From: Microbispora sp. ZYX-F-249
GTDB lineage: Bacteria > Actinomycetota > Actinomycetes > Streptosporangiales > Streptosporangiaceae
Length of the DNA stretch: 64,000 nt
Direction of reading: 5' to 3'
Assembly (NCBI RefSeq): GCF_039649665.1
Contig: NZ_JBDJAW010000010.1
Location: forward strand, 155,539-219,538
This document shows positions 17,078 through 25,188 of this stretch, in pieces. The translations under genes and the position numbers were made by a program. Each line of letters begins with the position of its first letter. Position 1 is the first letter of the stretch. The notes under the pieces are model-generated. The model did not search any database and was not told the DNA's origin. It saw only the letters and a program-made list of their open reading frames with translations.

Positions 17078-19134
17078 CGGGTGGCTCCAAGGTGAAGGGG
17101 GAGGACGGCGGTGACGGTCGTGCCGACCCCGGGAACGCTGTGCAGCCGCAGGGTTCCGCCGAGTTCCCCCGCGCGCTCCCGCATGCTGCTCGTGCCGACG
17201 CCCGCAGGACTGTCCTCGGGCGTGAAGCCGCGACCGTCGTCGGTCACGGAGACGACGAGGTCGTCGCCGCTCTCCCGGAGTCGTACGCCGACCCGGCGGG
17301 CGGCGCCGTGGCGCAGGGCGTTGCTGACCGCCTCCTGGACGATCCGGTACGCCGCGACCTCCACCGCTGCGGGCAGGGCCCCGGGGTCGGACAGCTCAGC
17401 CTCGACGGTGACGGCCGGCGCGTCGCCGGCCGTCGCGGCCCCCTGCCCGAGGCCGGCGACGAGGCCCGAGGAGGTGAGGGCGCCCACCAGGCCCAGCTCG
17501 TCGAGCGCCGGGGGCCGCAACCCGCGGACGAGCCTGCGTACGTCGGCGATCGCCTCGGCCGTCTGGTCGGCGGCCACCCGCAACAGCCGCGCGGTCCTGC
17601 CGCTGTCGCCGCGGCCGTTCGCCGAATCCGCGGTGTCGATGGTCATCGCGATCGCCGCCAGCTGCGGCCCCAGGCCGTCGTGCAGGTCCCGGCGCAGCCG
17701 GCGGCGCTCCTCCTCGCGGGTGGCCACCAGCTGGTCGCGGCCCCGTTCGAGGTGGTGGGTCAGCCGGACCGCCTGCGCGGTGGCGGCCAGCGGGCCGGTG
17801 AGCGCGGCGAGCACGGCGTGGTCGTGCGGGTCCAGGGCCGGGGAGCCCGCCCGGGGCATCGCGCGCAGCGTGCCGACGACCTCGCCGTGCAGGTGGAGGG
17901 GGAAGGACGCCGCCGGCCGCGGATCGACCCGTCCGGCGGTGGTCTCGACGTCCGGCCCGTCGGGCATGTGCACGGTCACCGCGGCGCCACGCAACCGGAG
18001 CCCCCGGGCGACGGCGGCCGCCGCTTCGCGCAGCGCCTGCCGTGGCGAACCCGCCCCGCGGACGGCATCGTCCAGGCGCAGCAGCAGGGCGTGCGGGTCG
18101 GCCCGGTCGCCGTACAACAGCCGGTCGACGGCGCGCTGGACCCGGACCCGGGCCGGGTGGAAGAGCAGGGCGATCGTGAACGCGGCGGCGAACGACGCCG
18201 TCCGGCTCGTCTCGCCCAGCACGGCACCGGCCCAGCCGACGACTGCGGCGTACGCGAGGGCGGTCCCCGCGAGCAGGACGGCGGCCACCAGGGTCCGGTT
18301 GACCAGCACGTCGATGTCGTAAAGCCGGTAGCGCAGCGCCGCGACGACAACGCAGGCGGGGATCAGCAGGACGGCGAACGCCCGCACCCACCAGGGCGCG
18401 AGGGCGGCCCCCGCGAGCAGAACGGCCGCGACGGTGGCCGCGACGCCGTACCCGATCCAGGCCACCTGACGCCGCTCCGCCCCGTCGGCCCGCCGGAACC
18501 GCACGACCAGGGAGACCAGGCCGAGCGCTGTGAAGGCCGCGCAGCCGCCGGCCAGGCACAGCCCCACGGGCGCGGCGACGGGCGCGAGGGCGTCGGTCCC
18601 GAGGGGGTTGTCCGGCACGACGGCGAAACCGAGGTCGCGGGGCGTCACCGCGGCCACGCAGGCCGCCGCCGCGACCAGCGCGGCGGCGGGCCCGGGCAGC
18701 CGCGACCACCATCCGGGCAGCGGCCGGCCCTCCGGCAACACCAGCGGCAGCAGCACGGCGGCCAGGCCGAGCGACGGAACCCAGCACCAGGTGGTCAACC
18801 AGGCCGTGGTGACGACCAGGGGGCCGGGATCGCGACCGGTGGCGTCGCTCCAGGCGGTGAAGGACAGGGACAGGACGTACGTTCCGGCGAACGCGCTGGT
18901 CCCGACCAGCAGCAGGCCGATCCGCCCGGCTCGCGGATGCGGGAGCAGCCAGGCTCCGGCGAGGGCGTAGGCGGGCGTCAGAACCGCCTCCGGAGTGCGC
19001 AGCAGGCGTTCGACGGAGCCGACGCCGGTCAGGAGCGGCAGTGCGACCGCGCCGACCGCCGCGGCCACCGCCACGGCCGCGACCAGCCGGGCTGCGATGA
19101 CCTTTGCCCGGTCTGTCCGGAGATCGTCCTGCAT
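17074..19134 (-). CDS. Membrane sensor histidine kinase (HisKA_3 type)
   Basis: This 686-residue kinase has a hydrophobic N-terminal half with roughly ten spans up to about residue 310. A GAF-like segment follows (about 360-460). The phospho-acceptor His485 lies in RRDLHDGLGPQLAAIAM, and a HATPase_c domain has an N-box near EAVSNALRHG and G1 as VTDDGRGF. This is the LiaS/DesK/NarX-like class that partners LuxR-type regulators. The ATG MQDDLRTDRAK was chosen because TATACT ends nine bases upstream. A longer frame would run through that promoter into the next gene. No extracellular sensor domain is evident, so the signal may be sensed in or near the membrane. Confidence 0.92.
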   Translation of the reverse strand: MQDDLRTDRAKVIAARLVAAVAVAAAVGAVALPLLTGVGSVERLLRTPEAVLTPAYALAGAWLLPHPRAGRIGLLLVGTSAFAGTYVLSLSFTAWSDATGRDPGPLVVTTAWLTTWCWVPSLGLAAVLLPLVLPEGRPLPGWWSRLPGPAAALVAAAACVAAVTPRDLGFAVVPDNPLGTDALAPVAAPVGLCLAGGCAAFTALGLVSLVVRFRRADGAERRQVAWIGYGVAATVAAVLLAGAALAPWWVRAFAVLLIPACVVVAALRYRLYDIDVLVNRTLVAAVLLAGTALAYAAVVGWAGAVLGETSRTASFAAAFTIALLFHPARVRVQRAVDRLLYGDRADPHALLLRLDDAVRGAGSPRQALREAAAAVARGLRLRGAAVTVHMPDGPDVETTAGRVDPRPAASFPLHLHGEVVGTLRAMPRAGSPALDPHDHAVLAALTGPLAATAQAVRLTHHLERGRDQLVATREEERRRLRRDLHDGLGPQLAAIAMTIDTADSANGRGDSGRTARLLRVAADQTAEAIADVRRLVRGLRPPALDELGLVGALTSSGLVAGLGQGAATAGDAPAVTVEAELSDPGALPAAVEVAAYRIVQEAVSNALRHGAARRVGVRLRESGDDLVVSVTDDGRGFTPEDSPAGVGTSSMRERAGELGGTLRLHSVPGVGTTVTAVLPLHLGATR

Positions 19135-19171
19135 AGCGCGGTCAGTATAGAGGCGCACTGATGGTCCGCAT

Positions 19172-19873
19172 TCAGCCGATCGCAGGAGTTTTCCCGGCGG
19201 TGAGGATCGCGCGGGCGGCGCCGAGGCAGGCGGCGACGAACAGCCAGTGCGCGTCCACAGGACCGCCGTTGCCGAGGCCGAAGTCCACGACCAGGAACGC
19301 CAGCAGGGTGAGCGGGATCCACCGGGGCAGCGCCCCGGTCCGGAGCAGACCGGCGACCAGCACCAGCATGCCGAGCGCGCAGCCGGCGAGGAACGGCGCC
19401 GTGAAGAGCACCCCGAGCAGCGCGTCCTTCTCGACCATGTCGAGCAGGGCTCCCGCCTGTGCCGGATCGGCGCTCCGGCTGAGCGGCACCTGCGCCAAGG
19501 CGAGCACGTGCATGCCGAAGAAGCCGAACATGCCGGTGAGCAGCAGTGCGGCGGCGGCCCGGCCAGTGCGCGGCGCACGCCGTCCCACCAGACGGGACAG
19601 GGTCAGGAACCCGGCGCACATCAGCGGGACCGCGAGGGTGCCCAGAGTGACGAGCACGGGATACCTCGCGCCGGTGTCCGCGATCATCTGGAGCTTCGCG
19701 GCGGCCGCCTCGGGCTTGGGGGGCAGCAAATACCGCATCCCGATGGACTCGGCGCCGTTGAGCAGCGCGCCCCCGACGAGGGCGGCGGCCGTGAGCCGGC
19801 GGGCTTTCACGGCCGTCCCGCTCGCGGGCTCGCGGGTCACGGGCGTGGTGGGGTTCGTGAGAGTGTCGGTCAT
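19172..19873 (-). CDS. Six-span membrane protein of unknown function
   Basis: This 233-residue protein has a polar Thr/Pro-rich N-terminus and about six membrane spans. The first cytoplasmic-to-membrane transition is ARRLTAAALVGGALLNGAES, and a tail GLGNGGPVDAHWLFVAACLG closes the last spans. No catalytic motif is seen and no family is recognised with confidence. A purine-rich GGAAGAGA precedes the ATG at suitable spacing. It ends 37 bases before the histidine kinase start on the same strand, so it could be co-transcribed with, or connected to, the two-component system. Confidence 0.7.
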   Translation of the reverse strand: MTDTLTNPTTPVTREPASGTAVKARRLTAAALVGGALLNGAESIGMRYLLPPKPEAAAAKLQMIADTGARYPVLVTLGTLAVPLMCAGFLTLSRLVGRRAPRTGRAAAALLLTGMFGFFGMHVLALAQVPLSRSADPAQAGALLDMVEKDALLGVLFTAPFLAGCALGMLVLVAGLLRTGALPRWIPLTLLAFLVVDFGLGNGGPVDAHWLFVAACLGAARAILTAGKTPAIG

Positions 19874-19983
19874 CGAAGTCTCTTCCGTCGGACCGGCGCG
19901 GGCGCGCCGGATGTCCGGAAGAGCATGCGATGCCGGTTGTCCCTTCGGGCAGGGTCCGGGGTCCCCTCCCGGAAGGGAAACAC

Positions 19984-20040
19984 GCCGGAACACGTGCCGG
20001 AAACACGTGCCGGAACGCCGCGCCGGAACACGTGCCGGGA
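19984..20040. repeat. Short direct repeats gccggaacacgt upstream of the membrane-protein gene
   Basis: Copies of gccggaacacgt start at 19984, 19996 (one extra base) and 20022, with partial copies at 20009 and 20034. They create three CACGTG palindromes in about 55 bases. They lie in the 230-base gap between two minus-strand genes. They may be an iterated protein-binding site. Confidence 0.6.
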
Positions 20041-20104
20041 CGTCAGGCCCCCCACCGGTGCCCCGGACGCTCACGACCGCGGCTCTCACCGGCTCGCGAC
20101 CCGG

Positions 20105-20494
20105 TCAGCGATCGGCGGTCTCCCACCATGTCAGGTGTCCGGTCGCCTCGGCCACCGGCTCGATGATCTCCCATGCCTCGGCGATCAGCCCGTCGGCGAG
20201 GCGCCAGATGTCGACGACGGCGATCTCCGGCCCGGCACCCGGCAGCCTGCGCCGCGAGTGCAGCACAACGTGATCGCCGTCGGCCAGCACGTGCCGGATC
20301 TCCACCCGCATGCCGGTGAGCGGCACGAGCGCGGTGCGGACGGCGGCGAGCCATTCCGCCTTGGTCCTCGATGTCGCGTCCGGCCGGTGGTGGACGAAGT
20401 CGTCGCTCAGCGACCGCGCGAGCGCGTCGACGTCACCCGTCGCGACCAGCGCCGCCAGCGCCTGTCGCACGATGCTCTTGTTGTCCGTGGTCAT
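20105..20494 (-). CDS. SnoaL-like ester cyclase/NTF2-fold protein
   Basis: This 129-residue protein has the SnoaL/NTF2-like pattern: a helical start SIVRQALAALVATGDVDALA, LSDDFVHHRP, a strand pair around VEIRHVLADGDHVVLHSR, and DIWRLADGLIAEAWEI, a signature of SnoaL_2 proteins. Many members are small hydrolases or cyclases, others only bind ligands; activity here is unknown. An ATG five codons upstream is also possible. It is divergent from an XRE/MmyB regulator with a long palindrome in between. Confidence 0.85.
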   Translation of the reverse strand: MTTDNKSIVRQALAALVATGDVDALARSLSDDFVHHRPDATSRTKAEWLAAVRTALVPLTGMRVEIRHVLADGDHVVLHSRRRLPGAGPEIAVVDIWRLADGLIAEAWEIIEPVAEATGHLTWWETADR

Positions 20495-20543
20495 GTCCTT
20501 GGCAGGCATGGACCGCAGTGTTTCCGCCGTCGACGTGGTTTGT

Positions 20544-20564
20544 CGATGAAATGGCATTTCATCG
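20544..20564. promoter_or_regulatory. Perfect 21-base palindrome between SnoaL-like gene and XRE regulator
   Basis: The arms cgatgaaatg and catttcatcg are exact inverted copies around one central base. The element overlaps the -35 position of the regulator promoter (-10 TAGCAT at 20585-20590). It is the natural operator for the divergent pair. Confidence 0.65.
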
Positions 20565-20598
20565 GCGTACGGCTCGCCCGGGAGTAGCATCGGCGGCC

Positions 20599-21393
20599 AT
20601 GCACACGGTCGGGGAACTGCTGCGGCAGTGGCGTCACCGTCGGCGGATCAGCCAGCTTGATCTCGCGATCGCCGCCGGCGTCTCGGCTCGTCACATCAGC
20701 CTGGTGGAAACCGGCAAGTCCAACCCGAGTGCCGACATGATCGTGCGGCTCGCCGAACAGCTCGACGTGCCCCTGCGCGAGCGCAACCGGTTGTTGCTCG
20801 CCGCCGGCTTCGCACCCCGCTACACCGAACGGCCGCTCGACGGGGACGTGCTGTCCGCGGCCCGGGGTGCGATCGGCAGGGTCCTGCGCGCGCACGAGCC
20901 GTATCCCGCGCTGGTCGTCGATCGCCGGTGGAACATCGTGATGACCAACAGCGCCCTCGGCCCGTTCCTCGCGCACGTCGCGCCCGATCTGCTGCGCCCG
21001 CCGATCAACATGGTGCGGCTCGGACTGGACCCGCGCGGGCTCGCTCCGCACATCGTGAACCTGGCCGAGGTGCGTGCGCTGCTGCGTACCCGCATCCGGC
21101 GTCAGCTCGCCGTCGCTCCCGGCGACGAGCTGGCCGCGCTCTACGAGGAGCTGCTGACACCCGGCGCGGGCCCCGGCTGTGCGGACGCCGACCACCCGAT
21201 CGAGTCCGAGGTCGCGGTCCCGATGATCTTCCGCTTCGGCGCACGCGAACTACGGCTGTTCTCGACCACCACGACGTTCGGCACTCCGACGGACATCACG
21301 CTGGACGAGGTCGCGATCGAGTCGTACTATCCGGCGGACGCGGAGACCGCGGCGTACTTCACCGCGTCCGGCCGGGTCTCCCGCGACGCCTAG
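20599..21393 (+). CDS. XRE family regulator with MmyB-like ligand-binding domain
   Basis: This 264-residue regulator has an N-terminal Cro/CI-type helix-turn-helix (LLRQWRHRRRISQLDLAIAA then GVSARHISLVETGKSNPSAD). The MmyB-like domain follows, marked by APRYTERPLD, PALVVDRRWNIVMTNSA and a C-terminal LFSTTTTFGTPTDITLDEVAIES. This fold can bind fatty acids in relatives. The -10 TAGCAT ends eight bases before the ATG, indicating a leaderless mRNA. It is divergent from the SnoaL-like gene, its probable target. Its TAG stop is read on the other strand as the stop of the convergent Hsp90-like gene. Confidence 0.92.
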   Translation: MHTVGELLRQWRHRRRISQLDLAIAAGVSARHISLVETGKSNPSADMIVRLAEQLDVPLRERNRLLLAAGFAPRYTERPLDGDVLSAARGAIGRVLRAHEPYPALVVDRRWNIVMTNSALGPFLAHVAPDLLRPPINMVRLGLDPRGLAPHIVNLAEVRALLRTRIRRQLAVAPGDELAALYEELLTPGAGPGCADADHPIESEVAVPMIFRFGARELRLFSTTTTFGTPTDITLDEVAIESYYPADAETAAYFTASGRVSRDA

Positions 21394-24335
21394 ATCGAGG
21401 CCGTGGGGTCGAGGTCGGCCTCGGCGAGCAGCAGGGGAACCCGGGCCGGGTCGCGCAGCAGCGCCGCCACGGCCAGGCGGTCGCCCCACTGGCCGGACGC
21501 CCAGGCGAGGCCCCTGGCCAGGCCGTCGACGCCGGTGGCGTGCACCACGCCCTCGAAGAACCGCCACGGCACCGGCCTGCCGTCCACGAGCAGCTCGTCG
21601 TGCTCGACGTACGTCGAGGGCGCCCCGGGCAGCAGCGAGCGCACCTCGGGCGGCACGGGCTTCTCTGCGCCGGTCGAGGTGACCGCCCCGGCGATCTCCT
21701 CCCCGGCGAGCGGCAGGTCGAGCACCTCCGACAGCGCCTCGGCGAGATCGAACGGCGCGAGCACGAGCGGCCGGTCCTCGACCAGAGGGAGCAGGTCGGG
21801 CGCCTCCACCACGACCGGGCCGTCCTCGACGTCCGCGACCGTGACCGTGCCCTTCAGCACTGCGCGTACGGCCTCGGGCGGGCTCACCCGGGCGGGATCG
21901 ACCGCCGCCAGCGCGATCCACAGGGACCGCAACTGGGCCCGGTCGACCTCCAGGGACGAGTCGCCCAGCAGGTCGAGCAGCTCCTCCGGGCCGCCGTGCG
22001 AGTCGAGCAGTTCGGCGAGGGTGGACCGGACGCCGATCATCTTCAGCGCGTCCGCGTCGATCCCCGCCGGCGCCTCGCCGTACAGACCGAACAGCAGCGG
22101 ATCGCCCGCCGGGAGCCGCAGCTCGGTCGGCTTGCGCCCGCCGAGCACCGGGTGCCGCGACAGCCACCAGGCGGTGTACGACGGCACCTCGACGGTCTCC
22201 CCCGCCGCGAGCACCCGCATGGGCCGCAGGGCGGCGCGCAGCGGGGGCCGCGACAGCAGCGCGAGCGCGTTCGGCCAGTCCGCGACGTACTCCAGGTCGC
22301 GCACGGCGGTGAACTCCCGGACCACCGGCGGCACGTCCAGATCCGGCAGCAGGTCGAGCACGGCCTCCAGCCACTCGTCCTCACGGTCGAGGTCGTGGTC
22401 GCACTCGGCCGGGTCGAGCAGCACGTCGGAGTCGTTGACCACGGCGAAGCCGTCGAGCACCCCGGCCGCCGCCAGCACGTGCGGCCCGAACCTCTCCACC
22501 AGCTCGGGGGCGGCGACGCCGAACGGCACCTCGGGGTCGATCAGACCGGCCAGCGAGCCCTCGGCCAGCAGCAGCTCGCCCGCGGCGTACAGCTCGCCGT
22601 CGGCGCCGCGCAGCGCCAGCTCGGCCAGCCACGGCGCCTCCCCCGCGGTCAGGCCCGCCGCGTCGACCAGCGCCAGGACGGCCTGGGCCACCGGCTCGGG
22701 GTCGGCGTTGTTCAGCGACTCGGACACGGCCGCGTGGGTGAGCGGGTCCTCCAGCACCGTACGCGGGGTCGCCTCGGCCGCGCCCAGCCGCAGCAGCAGC
22801 GGGTGGGCGGCGTCGGGGTGGACGATCCGCAGCCCGAGCGGCGCCAGCAGGGCGGGGTCCACAGAGCTTTCCGCGGTGAGCACGAGCGTGCCGCGCGGGC
22901 CGCGCACCAGGCGGCCGTCGGCCAGCGGCACGGCGATCGCGCCGACCGCCTCCAGGTCGTCGGCGGGCAGCACCTCGTAGACCGACCGCCACCAGGACGG
23001 GTCCTTGTCCTCCACGGCCTCGCCGGACAGCATGTCCACGACGTCGGCCAGGTCGACCCGGCGCACGCCGAGCGTGGTCAGGGCCGGGTGCCGGGAGGCC
23101 CAGCCCGCGGGCAGCAGCCCGGGGACGATGCCGGCGATCAGCGCCAGGAACTCGGCCGACCCCTCGACCGCCCGCGCCTGGTCGCCCGGCACGATTCCGT
23201 CGGAGATCGACGGCAGCAGCGGCGTGTCCGGCAGCGCCTTGACGATCTCCCGCCGGATCGCGGCGTCGAGCGCGCCCTTGCCCATCAGGCCGGGCACGAG
23301 GTCGAGCAGGTCCGGAGTCGCCGGAAGCTCCCGCAGCAGCCGGACGTACGCCTCGGCGGCCCGGGCGACGAGGAAGTCGGTGAGCGGCCCGGGGGCGACG
23401 TGCCGCCGGTCCGTGGTCATCGGGAAGGACGCGATCAGCAGCGCGGGCAGGTCGAGCGGCTCGTCGCTCGGCGTCGGCGCGTGCACCACCCCCGGCATCA
23501 CACCATCCGGGACGTCGCTCCGGCGGCCGGCGGGGACGGCCCAGCGGACCTCCCAGTAGGGCCGGGCCCGCTCCTCGGTCGGGCGGTCGGCGAACAGCTC
23601 GGCCACCTGCTCGGGGGTGAACGTGCCGGACTCGGCGACGACGTGCCAGCCGTCGGCCGAGATCGTGCGGGTCCGCCCGTCCAGCTCGATCTCGACGGTC
23701 TCCAGCGCCGGCATCGACAGCGGCAGCGCGGGCCCCGCCTCCTCCAGCATGCGCCGTACGGCCTGCTCGGCGGCCTGGTCGCGCAGCGGGAGCCGGACGA
23801 CCGTGTCGTAGCCCTCGGGGACGTCGAGGGAGTCGTCGGAGAACGGCAGCCGCAGCAGCGGCACGTGCCCCTCGCGGCCCTCCAGCTCGGCGGCGAGCTC
23901 CGGCCGGGCGGCGACCAGCGCGGCGGTCTCCTCACGCGACCAGCGGACGCCGCCGGTGGCGCGGGAGGCGATCGAGGGCGCGTCGCTCACCGACACGACG
24001 GCGGCGAAGCCGACGCCGAAGCGTCCGGCCGCGCCCGCCTCGTCCTTCTTGCCGGAGACGCGCAGGGTGCTCAGGCCCTCCACACCGGTCTCGTCGAGCG
24101 GGGCGCCGACGTTGGCCGCCAGCAGCACGCCGTCGGCGAGCGTCAGCCGCAGCCGGCCCGGCACGCCGGCCCGCAGCGCCGCGTCGGCGGCGTTCTGGGC
24201 GAGCTCCACGACCAGCCGGTCGCGGTAACCGCCGAGGGCGAAGTCCTCCTCGGCGTTGGCGTCCTCGCGGAAGCGGGCGGGCGAGGCCGTCCAGGCCGCG
24301 AGAACGGTGTCACGCAGGCGCGCGGTGTCGAACAT
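21390..24335 (-). CDS. Hsp90/sacsin-like GHKL ATPase
   Basis: This very long protein (981 residues) has an N-terminal GHKL ATPase like that of Hsp90 and sacsin. The N-box is RLVVELAQNAADAALRAG near 40-57, a degenerate ATP-lid precursor LAANVGAPLDETGVEGLSTL follows, and the glycine motif GRFGVGFAAVV is near 105. The rest has no recognisable Hsp90 middle or C-terminal domain and looks alpha/beta with many conserved Trp/Pro segments. The canonical DxGxG is altered to NVGAP. Actinobacterial genomes carry this protein next to DUF3027, as here. ATPase or chaperone activity is inferred. It starts two bases after the DUF3027 stop, so the pair is co-translated. Confidence 0.85.
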   Translation of the reverse strand: MFDTARLRDTVLAAWTASPARFREDANAEEDFALGGYRDRLVVELAQNAADAALRAGVPGRLRLTLADGVLLAANVGAPLDETGVEGLSTLRVSGKKDEAGAAGRFGVGFAAVVSVSDAPSIASRATGGVRWSREETAALVAARPELAAELEGREGHVPLLRLPFSDDSLDVPEGYDTVVRLPLRDQAAEQAVRRMLEEAGPALPLSMPALETVEIELDGRTRTISADGWHVVAESGTFTPEQVAELFADRPTEERARPYWEVRWAVPAGRRSDVPDGVMPGVVHAPTPSDEPLDLPALLIASFPMTTDRRHVAPGPLTDFLVARAAEAYVRLLRELPATPDLLDLVPGLMGKGALDAAIRREIVKALPDTPLLPSISDGIVPGDQARAVEGSAEFLALIAGIVPGLLPAGWASRHPALTTLGVRRVDLADVVDMLSGEAVEDKDPSWWRSVYEVLPADDLEAVGAIAVPLADGRLVRGPRGTLVLTAESSVDPALLAPLGLRIVHPDAAHPLLLRLGAAEATPRTVLEDPLTHAAVSESLNNADPEPVAQAVLALVDAAGLTAGEAPWLAELALRGADGELYAAGELLLAEGSLAGLIDPEVPFGVAAPELVERFGPHVLAAAGVLDGFAVVNDSDVLLDPAECDHDLDREDEWLEAVLDLLPDLDVPPVVREFTAVRDLEYVADWPNALALLSRPPLRAALRPMRVLAAGETVEVPSYTAWWLSRHPVLGGRKPTELRLPAGDPLLFGLYGEAPAGIDADALKMIGVRSTLAELLDSHGGPEELLDLLGDSSLEVDRAQLRSLWIALAAVDPARVSPPEAVRAVLKGTVTVADVEDGPVVVEAPDLLPLVEDRPLVLAPFDLAEALSEVLDLPLAGEEIAGAVTSTGAEKPVPPEVRSLLPGAPSTYVEHDELLVDGRPVPWRFFEGVVHATGVDGLARGLAWASGQWGDRLAVAALLRDPARVPLLLAEADLDPTASI

Positions 24336-24337
24336 GA

Positions 24338-25135
24338 TCAGGCGTGACCCAGGGGTTCGGAGTCGGCCTCGTCGACGGAGCCCGACTCGATGATGTCGTA
24401 TCCCATGTCGTCCAGGATCGGGGGCGCCGGGTCCATGACCATCGAGGGCACGGTGGTCGCCTCGGAGTGCGCCCCGCAGCCGTGGTCGGCGGACACCACG
24501 CGGCCGTCGTCCGGCGCGTACTCGTTGGCGCAGACCCCGAAGCCGAGACCCAGCGCTCCGGCGAGCGGCCAGTAGAAACCGCAGGTGGAGCACTGCGCCG
24601 GGGCGGCGTGCGCGATCGGGGTGTGCGGACCGGCCTCACCGGCCCGCCAGCGCCGGGCGGCGAGGTCCCGGCCGATCGCCGACAGGACGCGGGCCCGCCC
24701 CAGGCCCAGCTCGAAGACCATCTGCTTGTCGATGTCCTCGTCGTCGGAGGCGAACCCGGGCACGAGCCGGTCGTCGTCGGCCTCGACCGGCAGCAGGTCG
24801 CCGACGCCGAGGTCCCCCGGGCGCAGCCGCTCGTTCCACGGCACCCAGCGGGGAGCGAGCAGCGCGCCCGAGCCGGGCAGCAGCACGGTCTCGCTCACGG
24901 TCACGACGCGGGCGCGGGAGGCCCGGGTGACGGTGACCGCCCAGCGCCAGCCGCGGTAGGCGCGGTCGAGGCACTCGAAGTAGTGGGTGACGAGCCGGTC
25001 GCCCTCGCTGTCGAAGCCCAGGTGCTCTCCCACCTCTCCCGGACGCGCGATGTCCTCCGCGGCCCGGCGGGCGAGGTCGACCGCCGCGGCACAGGCCTGG
25101 TCGACTGGAGTGCTACGGATTCGGGTACGACTCAC
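24338..25135 (-). CDS. DUF3027 protein with zinc-binding-like cysteines
   Basis: This 265-residue actinobacterial protein of the DUF3027 family has unknown function. The first two-thirds has GWRWAVTVTRASRARVVTVS and LLAPRWVPWNERLRPGDLG, a pattern reminiscent of nucleic-acid-associated proteins in which conserved tryptophans form a beta domain. The C-terminal part has CSTCGFYWPLAG followed by another Cys and a DHGCGAHSE motif, a plausible zinc site. Translation starts with GTG. It heads the operon with the Hsp90-like ATPase, so it may be that protein's partner. Confidence 0.85.
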   Translation of the reverse strand: MSRTRIRSTPVDQACAAAVDLARRAAEDIARPGEVGEHLGFDSEGDRLVTHYFECLDRAYRGWRWAVTVTRASRARVVTVSETVLLPGSGALLAPRWVPWNERLRPGDLGVGDLLPVEADDDRLVPGFASDDEDIDKQMVFELGLGRARVLSAIGRDLAARRWRAGEAGPHTPIAHAAPAQCSTCGFYWPLAGALGLGFGVCANEYAPDDGRVVSADHGCGAHSEATTVPSMVMDPAPPILDDMGYDIIESGSVDEADSEPLGHA

Positions 25136-25188
25136 ACTCCATTTTCACCCACGCCGCGAGCGGACCGCACCGGCTGGATGGGTAAATC

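Noticed and set aside
19984..20040. CRISPR-like array in the gccggaac repeats
   Set aside because: Units are contiguous with no unique spacers and are too short for CRISPR.
20928..24347. 1139-codon plus-strand frame, the longest in the window
   Set aside because: It is a mirror of the Hsp90-like gene, without signal, motif or ribosome site.
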